Part shown: positions 1 through 6,363 of the stretch, piece after piece | How positions within the stretch are numbered: the first letter of the stretch is position 1 | Layout of the letters: the number at the start of each line of letters is the position of its first letter | Origin: a bacterium | GTDB lineage: Bacteria; T1Sed10-126 | Assembly: GCA_003557545.1 (NCBI GenBank) | Contig: PWOD01000066.1 | Span: 1-6,455, forward strand | Direction: 5' to 3' | Length of the DNA stretch: 6,455 bases | The notes under the pieces: generated by a model | What the model saw: the letters and a program-made list of their open reading frames with translations, nothing else | Told to the model about the DNA's origin: nothing | The model's database searches: none | Position numbers and translations under genes: made by a program

Positions 1-1
1 G

Positions 2-136
2 GATGAAGGTGTGGAGCCGATTGAAGAGCCCCTCGAAGAGCAGGAAATAGAGGATTTTGGCGAACCGGATGATGATTTTGGTGACTGGGAGGATGATGAC
101 TGGGGCGATGACTGGGATGAGCCGGCTGATTTTTAG
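2..136 (+). CDS. C-terminus of an unidentified protein with a highly acidic tail (5' truncated by window)
   Basis: The open frame enters from the left edge and ends at TAG 134-136, giving the last 44 residues. Of these, 24 are Asp or Glu and none is Lys or Arg. The final part repeats short aromatic-acidic units (DDDFGDW, EDDDW, GDDWDE), with three tryptophans at tail residues 29, 34 and 38, and the protein ends in ADF. Such tails are usually disordered and sit at the end of a folded protein, where they can bind cations or basic partners; that is general knowledge, not shown here. The frame is supported by the strong composition bias, by ending 28 bases before an excellent intrinsic terminator, and by the absence of another plausible reading. 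I do not recognise the protein, because its folded part lies outside the window. It runs towards the glycosyltransferase gene. Confidence 0.7.
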   Translation, partial: DEGVEPIEEPLEEQEIEDFGEPDDDFGDWEDDDWGDDWDEPADF

Positions 137-164
137 TCGAGCTATTGTCTGATTGTATGTTACG

Positions 165-202
165 AGGCGAACAGGAATTACAACCTCCTGTTCGCCTTTT
201 TT
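165..202 (+). terminator. Strong intrinsic terminator after the acidic-tail gene
   Basis: A perfect 12-bp inverted repeat (AGGCGAACAGGA at 165-176, TCCTGTTCGCCT at 186-197) encloses a 9-base loop and runs directly into a six-T tract (197-202). This is the classic Rho-independent layout for plus-strand transcription and lies 28 bases past the stop codon. On the minus strand no T-run follows the stem, so it should work in one direction only and would not end the convergent glycosyltransferase transcript. Confidence 0.93.
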
Positions 203-239
203 ATTCCTTAGCTGTGGCTCCAGTATAGTTCTTCCTAGT

Positions 240-256
240 TTTTCGAGTGTCGAAAA
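240..256. repeat. Small perfect inverted repeat between convergent genes
   Basis: TTTTCGA (240-246) and TCGAAAA (250-256) form a 7-bp perfect dyad around a GTG loop, about 17 bases past the minus-strand stop of the glycosyltransferase gene. It is the only hairpin seen there that could end that transcript. The stem is AT-rich and no U-run follows on either strand beyond the stem itself, so terminator activity is doubtful. It could instead be an RNA 3'-end stabiliser, or chance. Confidence 0.35.
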
Positions 257-273
257 TCCGGTAGTTATTCCTG

Positions 274-1431
274 TCAGCTGAAACCGGTGATCGATAGAAT
301 TTTTTTTGCCTTTTCTTCCCAGGTATCATCCTTGTCCAGCCAACCATTATAGTCAATCTCTCTTGCAGGCTTTCCGTTATCTTGATTAATTTTTTTTACA
401 GCCTTATAAACCGAATTCTCTTTAAACGGATCAAAAAATATAATGTTATTCCTGTTATATTTTTCGCTCAGATATCTGGAGCCTGTAGAAATAATCGGGA
501 CAGACTGTGATAGTGAGTCGATTATTCGTTTATGACTCCCGTCGGGGAAAAAACAGCTTTCATTTAAAGACCAGCTATAGATGGATAATTTTTGCAACAT
601 TTTATTATGTGATAAGGGCGGGAACAATCGGAGTTTTCCAGTTGGCTTTTGTGGTTTTAAGGAGTCTGGTATTTTCCCATAGATGTCGACCGGCAAATCG
701 GTCAATTGCTGAAAAAATCTTAAACGTGATTTGGCTCTGAAATATTGTTCCATAATAAATAATATTGATTTGCGAAAAGCTGGTTTATAGTAATCGCTCA
801 GAATACTTCTGCGTTCAAGATACTCTTTTAAAACTTGATGGACTGGTTTTAGGGGGTATTTTAACCAGTGATGGACAAGTTTTTCAGCCAGTTTAACTTT
901 TCTTGGCGGAAATTTTTTTTGAAGTCTTTTAAAAGCTTCATCAGCTGAAATAATTGATCCGAAAAATACTCCCCTGTTTGATCTAACCCCGTCTCCTGAT
1001 CCTGAGCTTGTAAGGAGCTCATTACTGGAGATTCCGTGAGGTATAAAACAGACATTGGCTTCTGGATATAAATCTTTTATATAATTGACATGAGATCGAT
1101 CGGGACAGGAAAAATAAAAATTAGCTGATCGGGGATTTATGAAATGGTGTAGATGATAGAAGGGATGGTCGAGCAAAAAACAGAAATGTGCTGTTCCAGT
1201 TAAATCATAAAAATCCAACTTGTCGGTAAAGTAATAACAGATGTTTATACCAATTGTTAAATCCGGCTGGAATCGTCGATATATTTTGGGGAAATTAGCT
1301 GTGGCTGTTTTGTCATATAAATCGACAATCAGGCAGGTATGGCCTGCAGCTTTTAGTGCAGTCGCTAATCGTTTTATATATAGGCCAATAGTTCCATAAC
1401 TGGAGCGACTTGTAAATAGAATAATTTTCAT
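274..1431 (-). CDS. CgeB-like glycosyltransferase (GT-B type)
   Basis: This 385-residue cytosolic protein probably transfers a sugar from an activated donor to a surface polymer, lipid or protein; neither donor nor acceptor can be told. The N-terminus is Rossmann-like: MKIILFTSR, then a helix and strand ending LIVDLYD at 34-40. A second strand, PDLTIGINI (56-64), and the segment FLLDHPFYH (85-93) resemble the N-terminal half of CgeB/DUF3880 proteins. The C-terminal half resembles the Glyco_trans_1_2 domain, with SLNESCF (288-294), GSHKRIIDSLSQSVPIIST (298-316) as the donor-site helix and strand, and a closing DTWEEKAKKIL (369-379). Between them lies a basic, helical stretch (about 165-240) that I cannot assign. 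There is no signal peptide or membrane segment. The ATG is preceded by AGGAAG at 8-base spacing. It is divergent from the bor-like gene and convergent with the acidic-tail gene, so it is probably transcribed alone. No maf, flagellin or LPS genes are nearby to suggest a target. Confidence 0.72.
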   Translation of the reverse strand: MKIILFTSRSSYGTIGLYIKRLATALKAAGHTCLIVDLYDKTATANFPKIYRRFQPDLTIGINICYYFTDKLDFYDLTGTAHFCFLLDHPFYHLHHFINPRSANFYFSCPDRSHVNYIKDLYPEANVCFIPHGISSNELLTSSGSGDGVRSNRGVFFGSIISADEAFKRLQKKFPPRKVKLAEKLVHHWLKYPLKPVHQVLKEYLERRSILSDYYKPAFRKSILFIMEQYFRAKSRLRFFQQLTDLPVDIYGKIPDSLKPQKPTGKLRLFPPLSHNKMLQKLSIYSWSLNESCFFPDGSHKRIIDSLSQSVPIISTGSRYLSEKYNRNNIIFFDPFKENSVYKAVKKINQDNGKPAREIDYNGWLDKDDTWEEKAKKILSITGFS

Positions 1432-1500
1432 AAAATAAACTTCCTGATTGATAAAGTTGTCGCCTCTAGATTATTGAATTTAAATGGTGTTTTTATTTGC

Positions 1501-1529
1501 TTGACTGATTGATTCACCAATTATATCAT
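1501..1529 (+). promoter_or_regulatory. Sigma-70-type promoter of the bor-like gene
   Basis: A -35 box TTGACT (1501-1506, 5 of 6 consensus) and a -10 box TATCAT (1524-1529, 5 of 6) are separated by exactly 17 bases. Transcription would start near 1536, leaving a leader of about 30 bases that contains the ribosome binding site. The boxes lie in the 131-base gap between divergent genes. No equally good promoter was found for the opposite-strand glycosyltransferase, although a TATAAT hexamer occurs on that strand over the same bases. Confidence 0.72.
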
Positions 1530-1553
1530 TGAAATGTTGAAAATATTATATAT

Positions 1554-1559
1554 AGGGAG
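1554..1559 (+). promoter_or_regulatory. Ribosome binding site that selects the bor-like start
   Basis: AGGGAG lies 9 bases before ATG 1569 but only 3 bases before the in-frame TTG at 1563. The spacing therefore favours ATG 1569 and makes the two-residue-longer TTG start unlikely. Confidence 0.75.
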
Positions 1560-1568
1560 TGATTGATC

Positions 1569-1874
1569 ATGCGTCTTAAGTTGCTGGTAGTGGTTTTGAG
1601 TCTGGTATTATTTGTTGCTGGTTGTGCTACCCAGCAGATGGATCTTGCCGACGGTGTGCCGGATAGAGCTCGTGCCGAGCATGAGGAGTGGCAACATTTC
1701 TTTATTTTTGGTCTCGCTCCAGGCAGCCACAGGGTACAGGCTGAGAATTATTGTCACGGTGGAACGATTGGTCGGGTAGAGACTGAATTGACCTTTTTAA
1801 ACGGTCTTTTGCATGGTCTTACATATGGGATTTATAGTCCTTATACTATGCGGGTATACTGTTTGCCTCAATAA
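1569..1874 (+). CDS. Bor/Iss-family lipoprotein (lambda Bor-like)
   Basis: This is a 101-residue predicted outer-membrane lipoprotein. A lysine-bearing start and hydrophobic helix (residues 3-17) lead to a clear lipobox, VAGC, with lipidated Cys19; Ala at +2 is compatible with outer-membrane sorting. The mature part matches phage lambda Bor along its core. QHFFIFG (42-48) corresponds to HHFFVSG, VETELTFLNGLL (70-81) to VKTETQQTFVNGLL, and YGIYSPYTMRVYC (86-98) to the LGIYTPLEARVYC ending. Cys62 (YCHGG) and Cys98 align with the two Bor cysteines and may form a disulfide. Bor, a lysogeny-expressed gene, and its Iss homologue are linked to serum resistance in Escherichia coli; in this host the role is unknown. 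The start is ATG 1569, chosen by ribosome-site spacing. The gene has its own promoter and probably its own terminator, and no other phage gene is seen near it. The family call is from recalled sequence, not a search. Confidence 0.87.
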   Translation: MRLKLLVVVLSLVLFVAGCATQQMDLADGVPDRARAEHEEWQHFFIFGLAPGSHRVQAENYCHGGTIGRVETELTFLNGLLHGLTYGIYSPYTMRVYCLPQ

Positions 1875-1891
1875 ACAGTATATAAGTCTGT

Positions 1892-1910
1892 AGATTTTCG
1901 TTAGAAATCT
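1892..1910. repeat. Short inverted repeat in the bor-hypC convergent gap
   Basis: AGATTT (1892-1897) and AAATCT (1905-1910) can pair across a 7-base loop, just past the bor-like stop. On the minus strand this lies beyond the hypC stop and is the only dyad there. The stem is weak and neither side has a proper U-tract, so it is recorded only as structure. Confidence 0.3.
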
Positions 1911-1912
1911 TT

Positions 1913-1938
1913 CCTGGCGATTAGAATCGGGGTTTTTT
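1913..1938 (+). terminator. Probable intrinsic terminator of the bor-like gene
   Basis: CGAT (1918-1921) pairs with ATCG (1926-1929). The stem can be extended outward by CCT (1913-1915) pairing with GGG (1930-1932) if two Gs bulge. Six Ts (1933-1938) follow at once. The position, about 40 bases after the bor-like stop, and the T-run support a plus-strand terminator, but the imperfect stem makes it weaker than the one at 165-202. Nothing equivalent serves the convergent hypC transcript. Confidence 0.45.
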
Positions 1939-1963
1939 CTATCCTCTGATCCCGGGTTTAGGT

Positions 1964-2206
1964 TTAAAAACTGTCCTTTAACTGATCGGTGTAATGGAGA
2001 GTTTTTAAAGCTTCATCTTCGTCTATCATTGCGATTGCGCAGCCAGCGTGAACAAGCAGGTAATCGTCAGGTTTGGCTGCTGGGAGGTAGTTTAGAACAA
2101 CTTTTTTTTTAACCCCTGAAAAATTTACTATTCCCAGTTTGTCGTGGGAATTATGCTCAATAATTTGTTCAAGTTTACCGGGAATACCAAGACAGATCTT
2201 AACCAT
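1964..2206 (-). CDS. hypC: HypC/HupF family hydrogenase maturation chaperone
   Basis: HypC is a small cytosolic chaperone that, with HypD, carries the Fe(CN)2CO unit and delivers it to the precursor of the [NiFe]-hydrogenase large subunit. The sequence has the family signature CLGIPGK at the N-terminus, a beta-barrel-like core (LGIVNFSGVKKKVVLNY) and the hallmark LLVHAGCAIAMIDEDEAL, which contains the conserved His. A Cys replaces the aromatic residue usual after HAG. The protein is 80 residues from ATG 2206, but that start puts the catalytic cysteine at position 5, whereas the family needs it at position 2 (exposed when Met is removed). The AGAGGAG ribosome site also directly abuts this ATG. 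ATC at 2195-2197, nine bases further on, would give a 77-residue MCLGIPGK protein and is the likelier true start; in that numbering the conserved residues are Cys2 and His50. An in-frame TAG upstream excludes a longer form. The gene lies 53 bases after hypF. Confidence 0.93.
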   Translation of the reverse strand: MVKICLGIPGKLEQIIEHNSHDKLGIVNFSGVKKKVVLNYLPAAKPDDYLLVHAGCAIAMIDEDEALKTLHYTDQLKDSF

Positions 2207-2213
2207 CTCCTCT
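2207..2213 (-). promoter_or_regulatory. Ribosome binding site that contradicts the ATG start of hypC
   Basis: Read on the minus strand this is AGAGGAG, ending at the base next to ATG 2206, so spacing to that ATG is zero. Spacing to the ATC codon at 2195-2197 is 9 bases, within the working range. The site therefore argues for initiation at ATC, in agreement with where HypC needs its N-terminal cysteine. Confidence 0.6.
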
Positions 2214-2259
2214 AAAAGAAAAATATAATGGATCTAATAATTTTAACGGACTATTAAAT

Positions 2260-4551
2260 TTAATCAACTATATTAGCTCCGGCAATAGCTGCCTGGCCCA
2301 CAGAAATTCCGCCATCGTTGGCGGGTATTTTACTGTGCATTATAGGTTTAAACCCCCGTTTTATAAGTGAGTTCTGGGTTAATTCAGTAAGAAGTCTGTT
2401 TTGAAAACAGCCCCCGGTTAAAGCTACGATCTGCTGATTTTGTAAGGTTGCTAGGTCGCCAATCATCTCGGCCAGGCTATTATGAAATTTACGGGCAATT
2501 ATTGACGGTTCTACTCTGGATTGAAGCTGTTCAATAATACTAATAATAAGGGGTTCCCAATCAAAAATATATTTTGTTTCTTCTGCTGAATGATTTTCTA
2601 TTAAACAATAGGGTAACAGTTCCCCGGTTGAAGATTTTTCTGCCAGGTTTTCCAACAAAACAGGAGCCTCCCCTGGATAGTTATTCTGTCCGGTTAATCC
2701 TATTAATGCAGCCACGGCATCAAATAGTCGGCCCGCGCTTGAAGATATTGGAGAATTATAACCGCTCTTTAAAAGATCAATCAGCAGATCGAACTCTTTT
2801 TCAGTGAAAAACTGCTCAAAATTTTTCGGAAGATTTTCCAAACGTCCAATCTCATATAATATACCAAGACAGGCTCTCCTGGGCTCTATTATTGCTTTTT
2901 TTGCCCCGGGTAACGGGAAATGACGAAATCGAGCAAATCTTTGATAATTTTTCAGATTTGCCTCTAAAAACTCTCCCCCCCAGAGGGTTTTATCCGGTCC
3001 ATAACCGCTTCCATCCCAGGCTATACCAAATACTGTATCATCGGTTAAATCGTTATCTACCAGTGCTGAGGCTACATGCGCATGATGATGTTGAATAAAC
3101 AATAGGTTTTCAGGTCGTGTTTCAGCATAGGAAGAGCTATAGTAATCAGGATGTAGGTCGATTGCTAAAATTTTTGGGGAAAATTGATAAAGCTTTTCTA
3201 AATCATTTATACTATCATGAAAATTTCTGATAGCTTTGGTCGACTCTAGATCGCCCAGATGCTGGGAAACTATTATTTCACCGGATGTACGGGTAAAGGC
3301 AACAGTATTTTTCTGTTGAGCTCCAAGAGCTAAAATGCCCGAAGAAATTCCTGGAACGTCGAACGCCTGGGGGGCGTATCCTCGCGCCGGGCGAAGGAGT
3401 TGAACTTTTCGGTTAATAACCTGAACGACTGAATCATCAACCGGACGTTCTATAGGACGATTGTGTAATAAAATGTCATCAGCCAGCAGGCAGGAGTTCT
3501 GGAGTAGATCAGCATTACGAAAATATAATGGTTCACCCGATAGATTGGCGCTGGTTGCTACGATTGGTTTTGAATATTTGGAAGCTATCAGACTGTGCAG
3601 CGGTGTGCAGGGCAGCATAACACCTAGCCTGTCAACCGCCGGTGCAACCATGTGGGAGATCGAACTGGCAGACTTTTTTTGTAATAATACTATTGGAGCC
3701 GCTGCCGATTCTAACAGTCGCCGGCCAGTTTGGCATAAATGGCAATCATTTTCTATTGCAGTAATATTCGGATAAAGTAAGGCCAGAGGTTTTACAGGCC
3801 GGTTTTTATTTTGCCGCAGCCGTTTTATTGTATCTGTTTTATGGGCATCTGCCAGTAGTTGAAATCCACCAAGTCCTTTCAGGGCCACAATTTTCCCCTG
3901 CTGCAGCGATTTGCAGAGAGTAGAAATTATTCCTTCAACGTCGGTTATCGGCTGTTGTTTATGATTTTTGTACCAGAATAGCGTTGGCCCGCATTGTGGA
4001 CAGGCGTTAGGCTGGGCATGGAATCTTCGATCCAGAGGGTTTTCATACTCCTCCCGGCAAAATTTACAGAGTTTAAAATTATTCATTGAGGTATGAGGTC
4101 GGTCATAAGGTAATTTATTGATAATAGAATAGCGAGGTCCACAATCGGTGCAGTTAGTAAAAGCATACTGATATCGACGGTTTTCCAGGTCAAAAACTTC
4201 CTGGTAACAGTTTCCGCAGGTGGCCAGATCGGGCACTATTTGAACCTTGGGTGGGCCGGAGTTGGTACTTTTTTTAATCGATAATTTATCGTAATTAACA
4301 GGCTCAAGGTAAGTTTTGGTAATGGTATTAATTTGGGCGGCGGGGGGGTGGTGGTTCTTCAGACCATGCTCAAACTCATGCAGCTGTCGGTGGTCCCCTT
4401 CCACCTCAATCTCTAGACCCTGCGATGAGTTGCAGACCCAGCCAGTTAAGTTCAAACTGGTTGCCAATCGATAAACAAAGGGTCTGAAACCGACTCCCTG
4501 GACAGTGCCGTAAACCTTAAAATAACACCGTTTTATTCCCCTGATTTTCAC
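2260..4551 (-). CDS. hypF: HypF carbamoyltransferase, hydrogenase maturation
   Basis: HypF uses carbamoyl phosphate and ATP to make carbamoyl-AMP and passes the carbamoyl group to the C-terminal cysteine of HypE, the source of the cyanide ligands of [NiFe] hydrogenases. All domains are present in the standard order over 763 residues, a normal length. They are: an acylphosphatase domain (about 8-95) with GTVQGVGFRPFVYRL at 15-29; paired C4 zinc fingers with Cys112/115, 134/137, 162/165 and 184/187; a YrdC-like domain (about 205-390) with KGLGGFQL, KPLALL and TSANLSGEP; and a Kae1-like domain with IQHHHAH (486-492), WDGSGYGPD (512-520), WGGEFL (524-529), GGCFQNRL (713-720) and NDGGISVGQ (745-753). 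The start is GTG, preceded by CAGGAG at 8-base spacing. It lies 90 bases after gpmI and 53 before hypC. No key residue appears missing. Confidence 0.97.
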   Translation of the reverse strand: MKIRGIKRCYFKVYGTVQGVGFRPFVYRLATSLNLTGWVCNSSQGLEIEVEGDHRQLHEFEHGLKNHHPPAAQINTITKTYLEPVNYDKLSIKKSTNSGPPKVQIVPDLATCGNCYQEVFDLENRRYQYAFTNCTDCGPRYSIINKLPYDRPHTSMNNFKLCKFCREEYENPLDRRFHAQPNACPQCGPTLFWYKNHKQQPITDVEGIISTLCKSLQQGKIVALKGLGGFQLLADAHKTDTIKRLRQNKNRPVKPLALLYPNITAIENDCHLCQTGRRLLESAAAPIVLLQKKSASSISHMVAPAVDRLGVMLPCTPLHSLIASKYSKPIVATSANLSGEPLYFRNADLLQNSCLLADDILLHNRPIERPVDDSVVQVINRKVQLLRPARGYAPQAFDVPGISSGILALGAQQKNTVAFTRTSGEIIVSQHLGDLESTKAIRNFHDSINDLEKLYQFSPKILAIDLHPDYYSSSYAETRPENLLFIQHHHAHVASALVDNDLTDDTVFGIAWDGSGYGPDKTLWGGEFLEANLKNYQRFARFRHFPLPGAKKAIIEPRRACLGILYEIGRLENLPKNFEQFFTEKEFDLLIDLLKSGYNSPISSSAGRLFDAVAALIGLTGQNNYPGEAPVLLENLAEKSSTGELLPYCLIENHSAEETKYIFDWEPLIISIIEQLQSRVEPSIIARKFHNSLAEMIGDLATLQNQQIVALTGGCFQNRLLTELTQNSLIKRGFKPIMHSKIPANDGGISVGQAAIAGANIVD

Positions 4552-4586
4552 AATTTGAGCTCCTGAAAAGCTTGATTTAATAAAAG

Positions 4587-4603
4587 ACTGATAATCTTTC
4601 AGT
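4587..4603 (-). terminator. Weak hairpin between gpmI and hypF, possible attenuating terminator
   Basis: ACTGA and TCAGT form a 5-bp stem with a 7-base loop, and on the minus strand the stem is followed by CTTTTATT. It lies about 40 bases after the gpmI stop. The stem is short and AT-rich and the T-run is broken, so complete termination is unlikely; partial read-through into hypF would fit. Confidence 0.28.
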
Positions 4604-4641
4604 TTAATCGGACAGTATGGTTTTTTGGAAGCTGTTTGGTC

Positions 4642-6177
4642 TTATTTTGTTATGGCCAGACAGTCCCCTGTCATCTCATGAGGTACGGGTTGATTCATCA
4701 GATGTAAAATTGTTGCTGCAATATCAGCCAAGATTCCATCTTTTAACTCCAGCTGTTGATCGCCATCATAGATCAGTGGAACCGGTGACATGGTGTGGGC
4801 TGTATGGGAATCATCTTCTTCGGGGTCAAACATCTGTTCAGCATTTCCATGATCGGCTGTAATCAATGTTTGTCCATGGAGTTTTCTGATTATCTTGAGA
4901 AGTTTTCCGACCGAACTATCAACCGTTTCAACAGCTTTAACAGCGGCTTCGAAATAACCGGTATGGCCGACCATGTCGGGATTGGCGTAGTTTACTATGA
5001 TAAAATCATCATTATAATCAGTCAGTCGTTTTATTAGCTTTTGGGTCACTTCATCGGCACTCATCTCGGGCTGTTGTTCATAAGTTGAAACCTTGGGAGA
5101 AGGTATAAGTTCACGTTCTTCCCCCGGGAAGGGCTGCTCTTTTCCACCGTTAAAGAAGAAAGTGACATGAGCATATTTTTCAGTTTCAGCCGTGTGGAAC
5201 TGAGTTAATCCTAGCTTGGATAGATGTTCCGCCAGGACATTGTTTAACTCAACAGGTGGATAAGCCACTGGAAGCTGATAGTGTTCATCATATTCAGTCA
5301 GACAGATAAAGTTAACGTCAGGTTGGCTGGCAGAAAATTCAGAGAATTCATCAGCAGTTATTGCAGTTGTAAGCTGCCGGGCGCGATCGGGGCGAAAATT
5401 AAAAAAGATTACAGTATCGTCAGAATTTATTGTCGCGACTGGTTTGTTGTTTTGATCAACCATTACTGTAGGTTGAACAAATTCATCATTTTCATCCCGT
5501 TTTTGATAAGCATTTTCTATTGCCTTCAGGGGGTCAGTTGCGGTGAATTCAGAGTTGCCTTCAACTATCGCACGGTAGGCCAGCTCTGTTCTCTCCCACC
5601 GATTATCTCGGTCCATTCCATAATATCTACCACCAATTGTGGCAATTTTACCGATCTTCCGCTCCTTCAATTCTGCGACAAGTCTTGCGATATAGCGCTG
5701 GCCTGATCTTGGTGGGACATCTCGACCATCTAATAAAGCGTGGATCGCAACTCTGCTCTGCTCTGTTTGCCGGGCCATATCCAAAAGTGCAAAAAGGTGT
5801 TCTATATGACTGTGGACTCCACCATCAGACAGCAGACCCATTAAATGGACTGTGCTTCCAGCTTTTTTTGCCTGGTTAAATCCTTCGACCAATACCGAAT
5901 TTTCGAAAAAATCACCACTACTGATCTGTTTGTTTATCCGGGTTAATGGTTGGTAAACTATTCGGCCGGCTCCAAGGTTCATATGACCTACCTCTGAGTT
6001 ACCCATCTGACCCTCGGGTAGCCCGGAGGCTTCCCCGTCGGTTTTAATTTTAGACCATGGATTATTTTTAAACAGTTTATCAAGAACAGGAGTCTGTGCG
6101 GCCATCACCGCATTTCCATCAGCTTCTGCTCTCAAACCATAACCATCCATTACGATTAAAACAAACGGTTCAGACAT
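4642..6177 (-). CDS. gpmI: 2,3-bisphosphoglycerate-independent phosphoglycerate mutase
   Basis: GpmI is a cytosolic glycolytic enzyme that interconverts 3- and 2-phosphoglycerate using two Mn ions and a phosphoserine intermediate. The 511 residues match the family's usual length of about 510-515. The alkaline-phosphatase-like metal site is complete: VMDGYG with Asp11, the nucleophile Ser61 in QMGNSEVGH, NYANPDMVGHTG, ITADHGNAE and HTAHTMSPVPL. The substrate-binding inserted domain shows HSHIEH, HALLDGRDVPPRSG, GRYYGMDRDNRWER and, at its end, FNFRPDRARQ; the hinge and lysine region is TEKYAHVTFFFNGG. The ATG start has a modest AAAGGG site at 8-base spacing. It is the first of three same-strand genes with hypF and hypC. 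No functional link to hydrogenase maturation is known, so adjacency may be chance. No oddities were seen. Confidence 0.98.
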   Translation of the reverse strand: MSEPFVLIVMDGYGLRAEADGNAVMAAQTPVLDKLFKNNPWSKIKTDGEASGLPEGQMGNSEVGHMNLGAGRIVYQPLTRINKQISSGDFFENSVLVEGFNQAKKAGSTVHLMGLLSDGGVHSHIEHLFALLDMARQTEQSRVAIHALLDGRDVPPRSGQRYIARLVAELKERKIGKIATIGGRYYGMDRDNRWERTELAYRAIVEGNSEFTATDPLKAIENAYQKRDENDEFVQPTVMVDQNNKPVATINSDDTVIFFNFRPDRARQLTTAITADEFSEFSASQPDVNFICLTEYDEHYQLPVAYPPVELNNVLAEHLSKLGLTQFHTAETEKYAHVTFFFNGGKEQPFPGEERELIPSPKVSTYEQQPEMSADEVTQKLIKRLTDYNDDFIIVNYANPDMVGHTGYFEAAVKAVETVDSSVGKLLKIIRKLHGQTLITADHGNAEQMFDPEEDDSHTAHTMSPVPLIYDGDQQLELKDGILADIAATILHLMNQPVPHEMTGDCLAITK

Positions 6178-6363
6178 AGTATAGGCCCTTTACTATAGAT
6201 TTTCAGAATGATGAATTTACAGATAAGCCATAATGGGCAGAATTTTGATTAAACTAAGTAATTTTCAGTCAGACAGCGCAGTGGCCCCGGTTATCCAACT
6301 AAATATCATCAGACGATATATTAGCCTGCCCATCCCCTAAGATAATATAACAGCGTAGCTTTG
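6178..6363. other. Intergenic region upstream of gpmI
   Basis: These 186 bases separate the stop of the right-edge gene from the gpmI start, both on the minus strand. The gpmI ribosome site (AAAGGG, minus strand) lies at 6186-6191. A TATAGT hexamer just ahead of it lacks a credible -35 box and would start transcription inside the ribosome site, so I do not call it a promoter. No clear U-tract terminator follows the right-edge gene; only a bulged AAC-AGC/GCT-GTT hairpin sits at its stop codon. No riboswitch or RNA gene was recognised. Confidence 0.5.

Noticed and set aside
1563-1568. TTG start giving a two-residue-longer bor-like lipoprotein
   Set aside because: The ribosome site would be only 3 bases away, against 9 for ATG 1569, and the shorter signal peptide is complete.
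3461-3775. 104-codon plus-strand open frame inside hypF
   Set aside because: It lies wholly opposite the conserved YrdC-like region of hypF and has no ribosome site or family resemblance.
5281-5706. 141-codon plus-strand open frame inside gpmI
   Set aside because: It is antisense to strongly conserved gpmI motifs, and its composition is that of a shadow frame.
6186-6215. TATAGT hexamer as a gpmI promoter -10 box
   Set aside because: No -35 hexamer with more than three matches lies at 16-19 bases, and transcription would begin within the ribosome binding site.
6268-6336. Small minus-strand open frame of 22 codons in the gpmI upstream region, starting MGRLIYR
   Set aside because: Its purine-rich GGGG run directly abuts the ATG with no spacer, it is very short, and it has no recognisable feature.
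6230-6350. Possible fluoride-type riboswitch upstream of gpmI, because GATGG and CTGATGATA strings occur in the minus-strand leader
   Set aside because: The bases that should pair to form the pseudoknot and the outer stem are not complementary, and the required hairpin between the two elements is absent.
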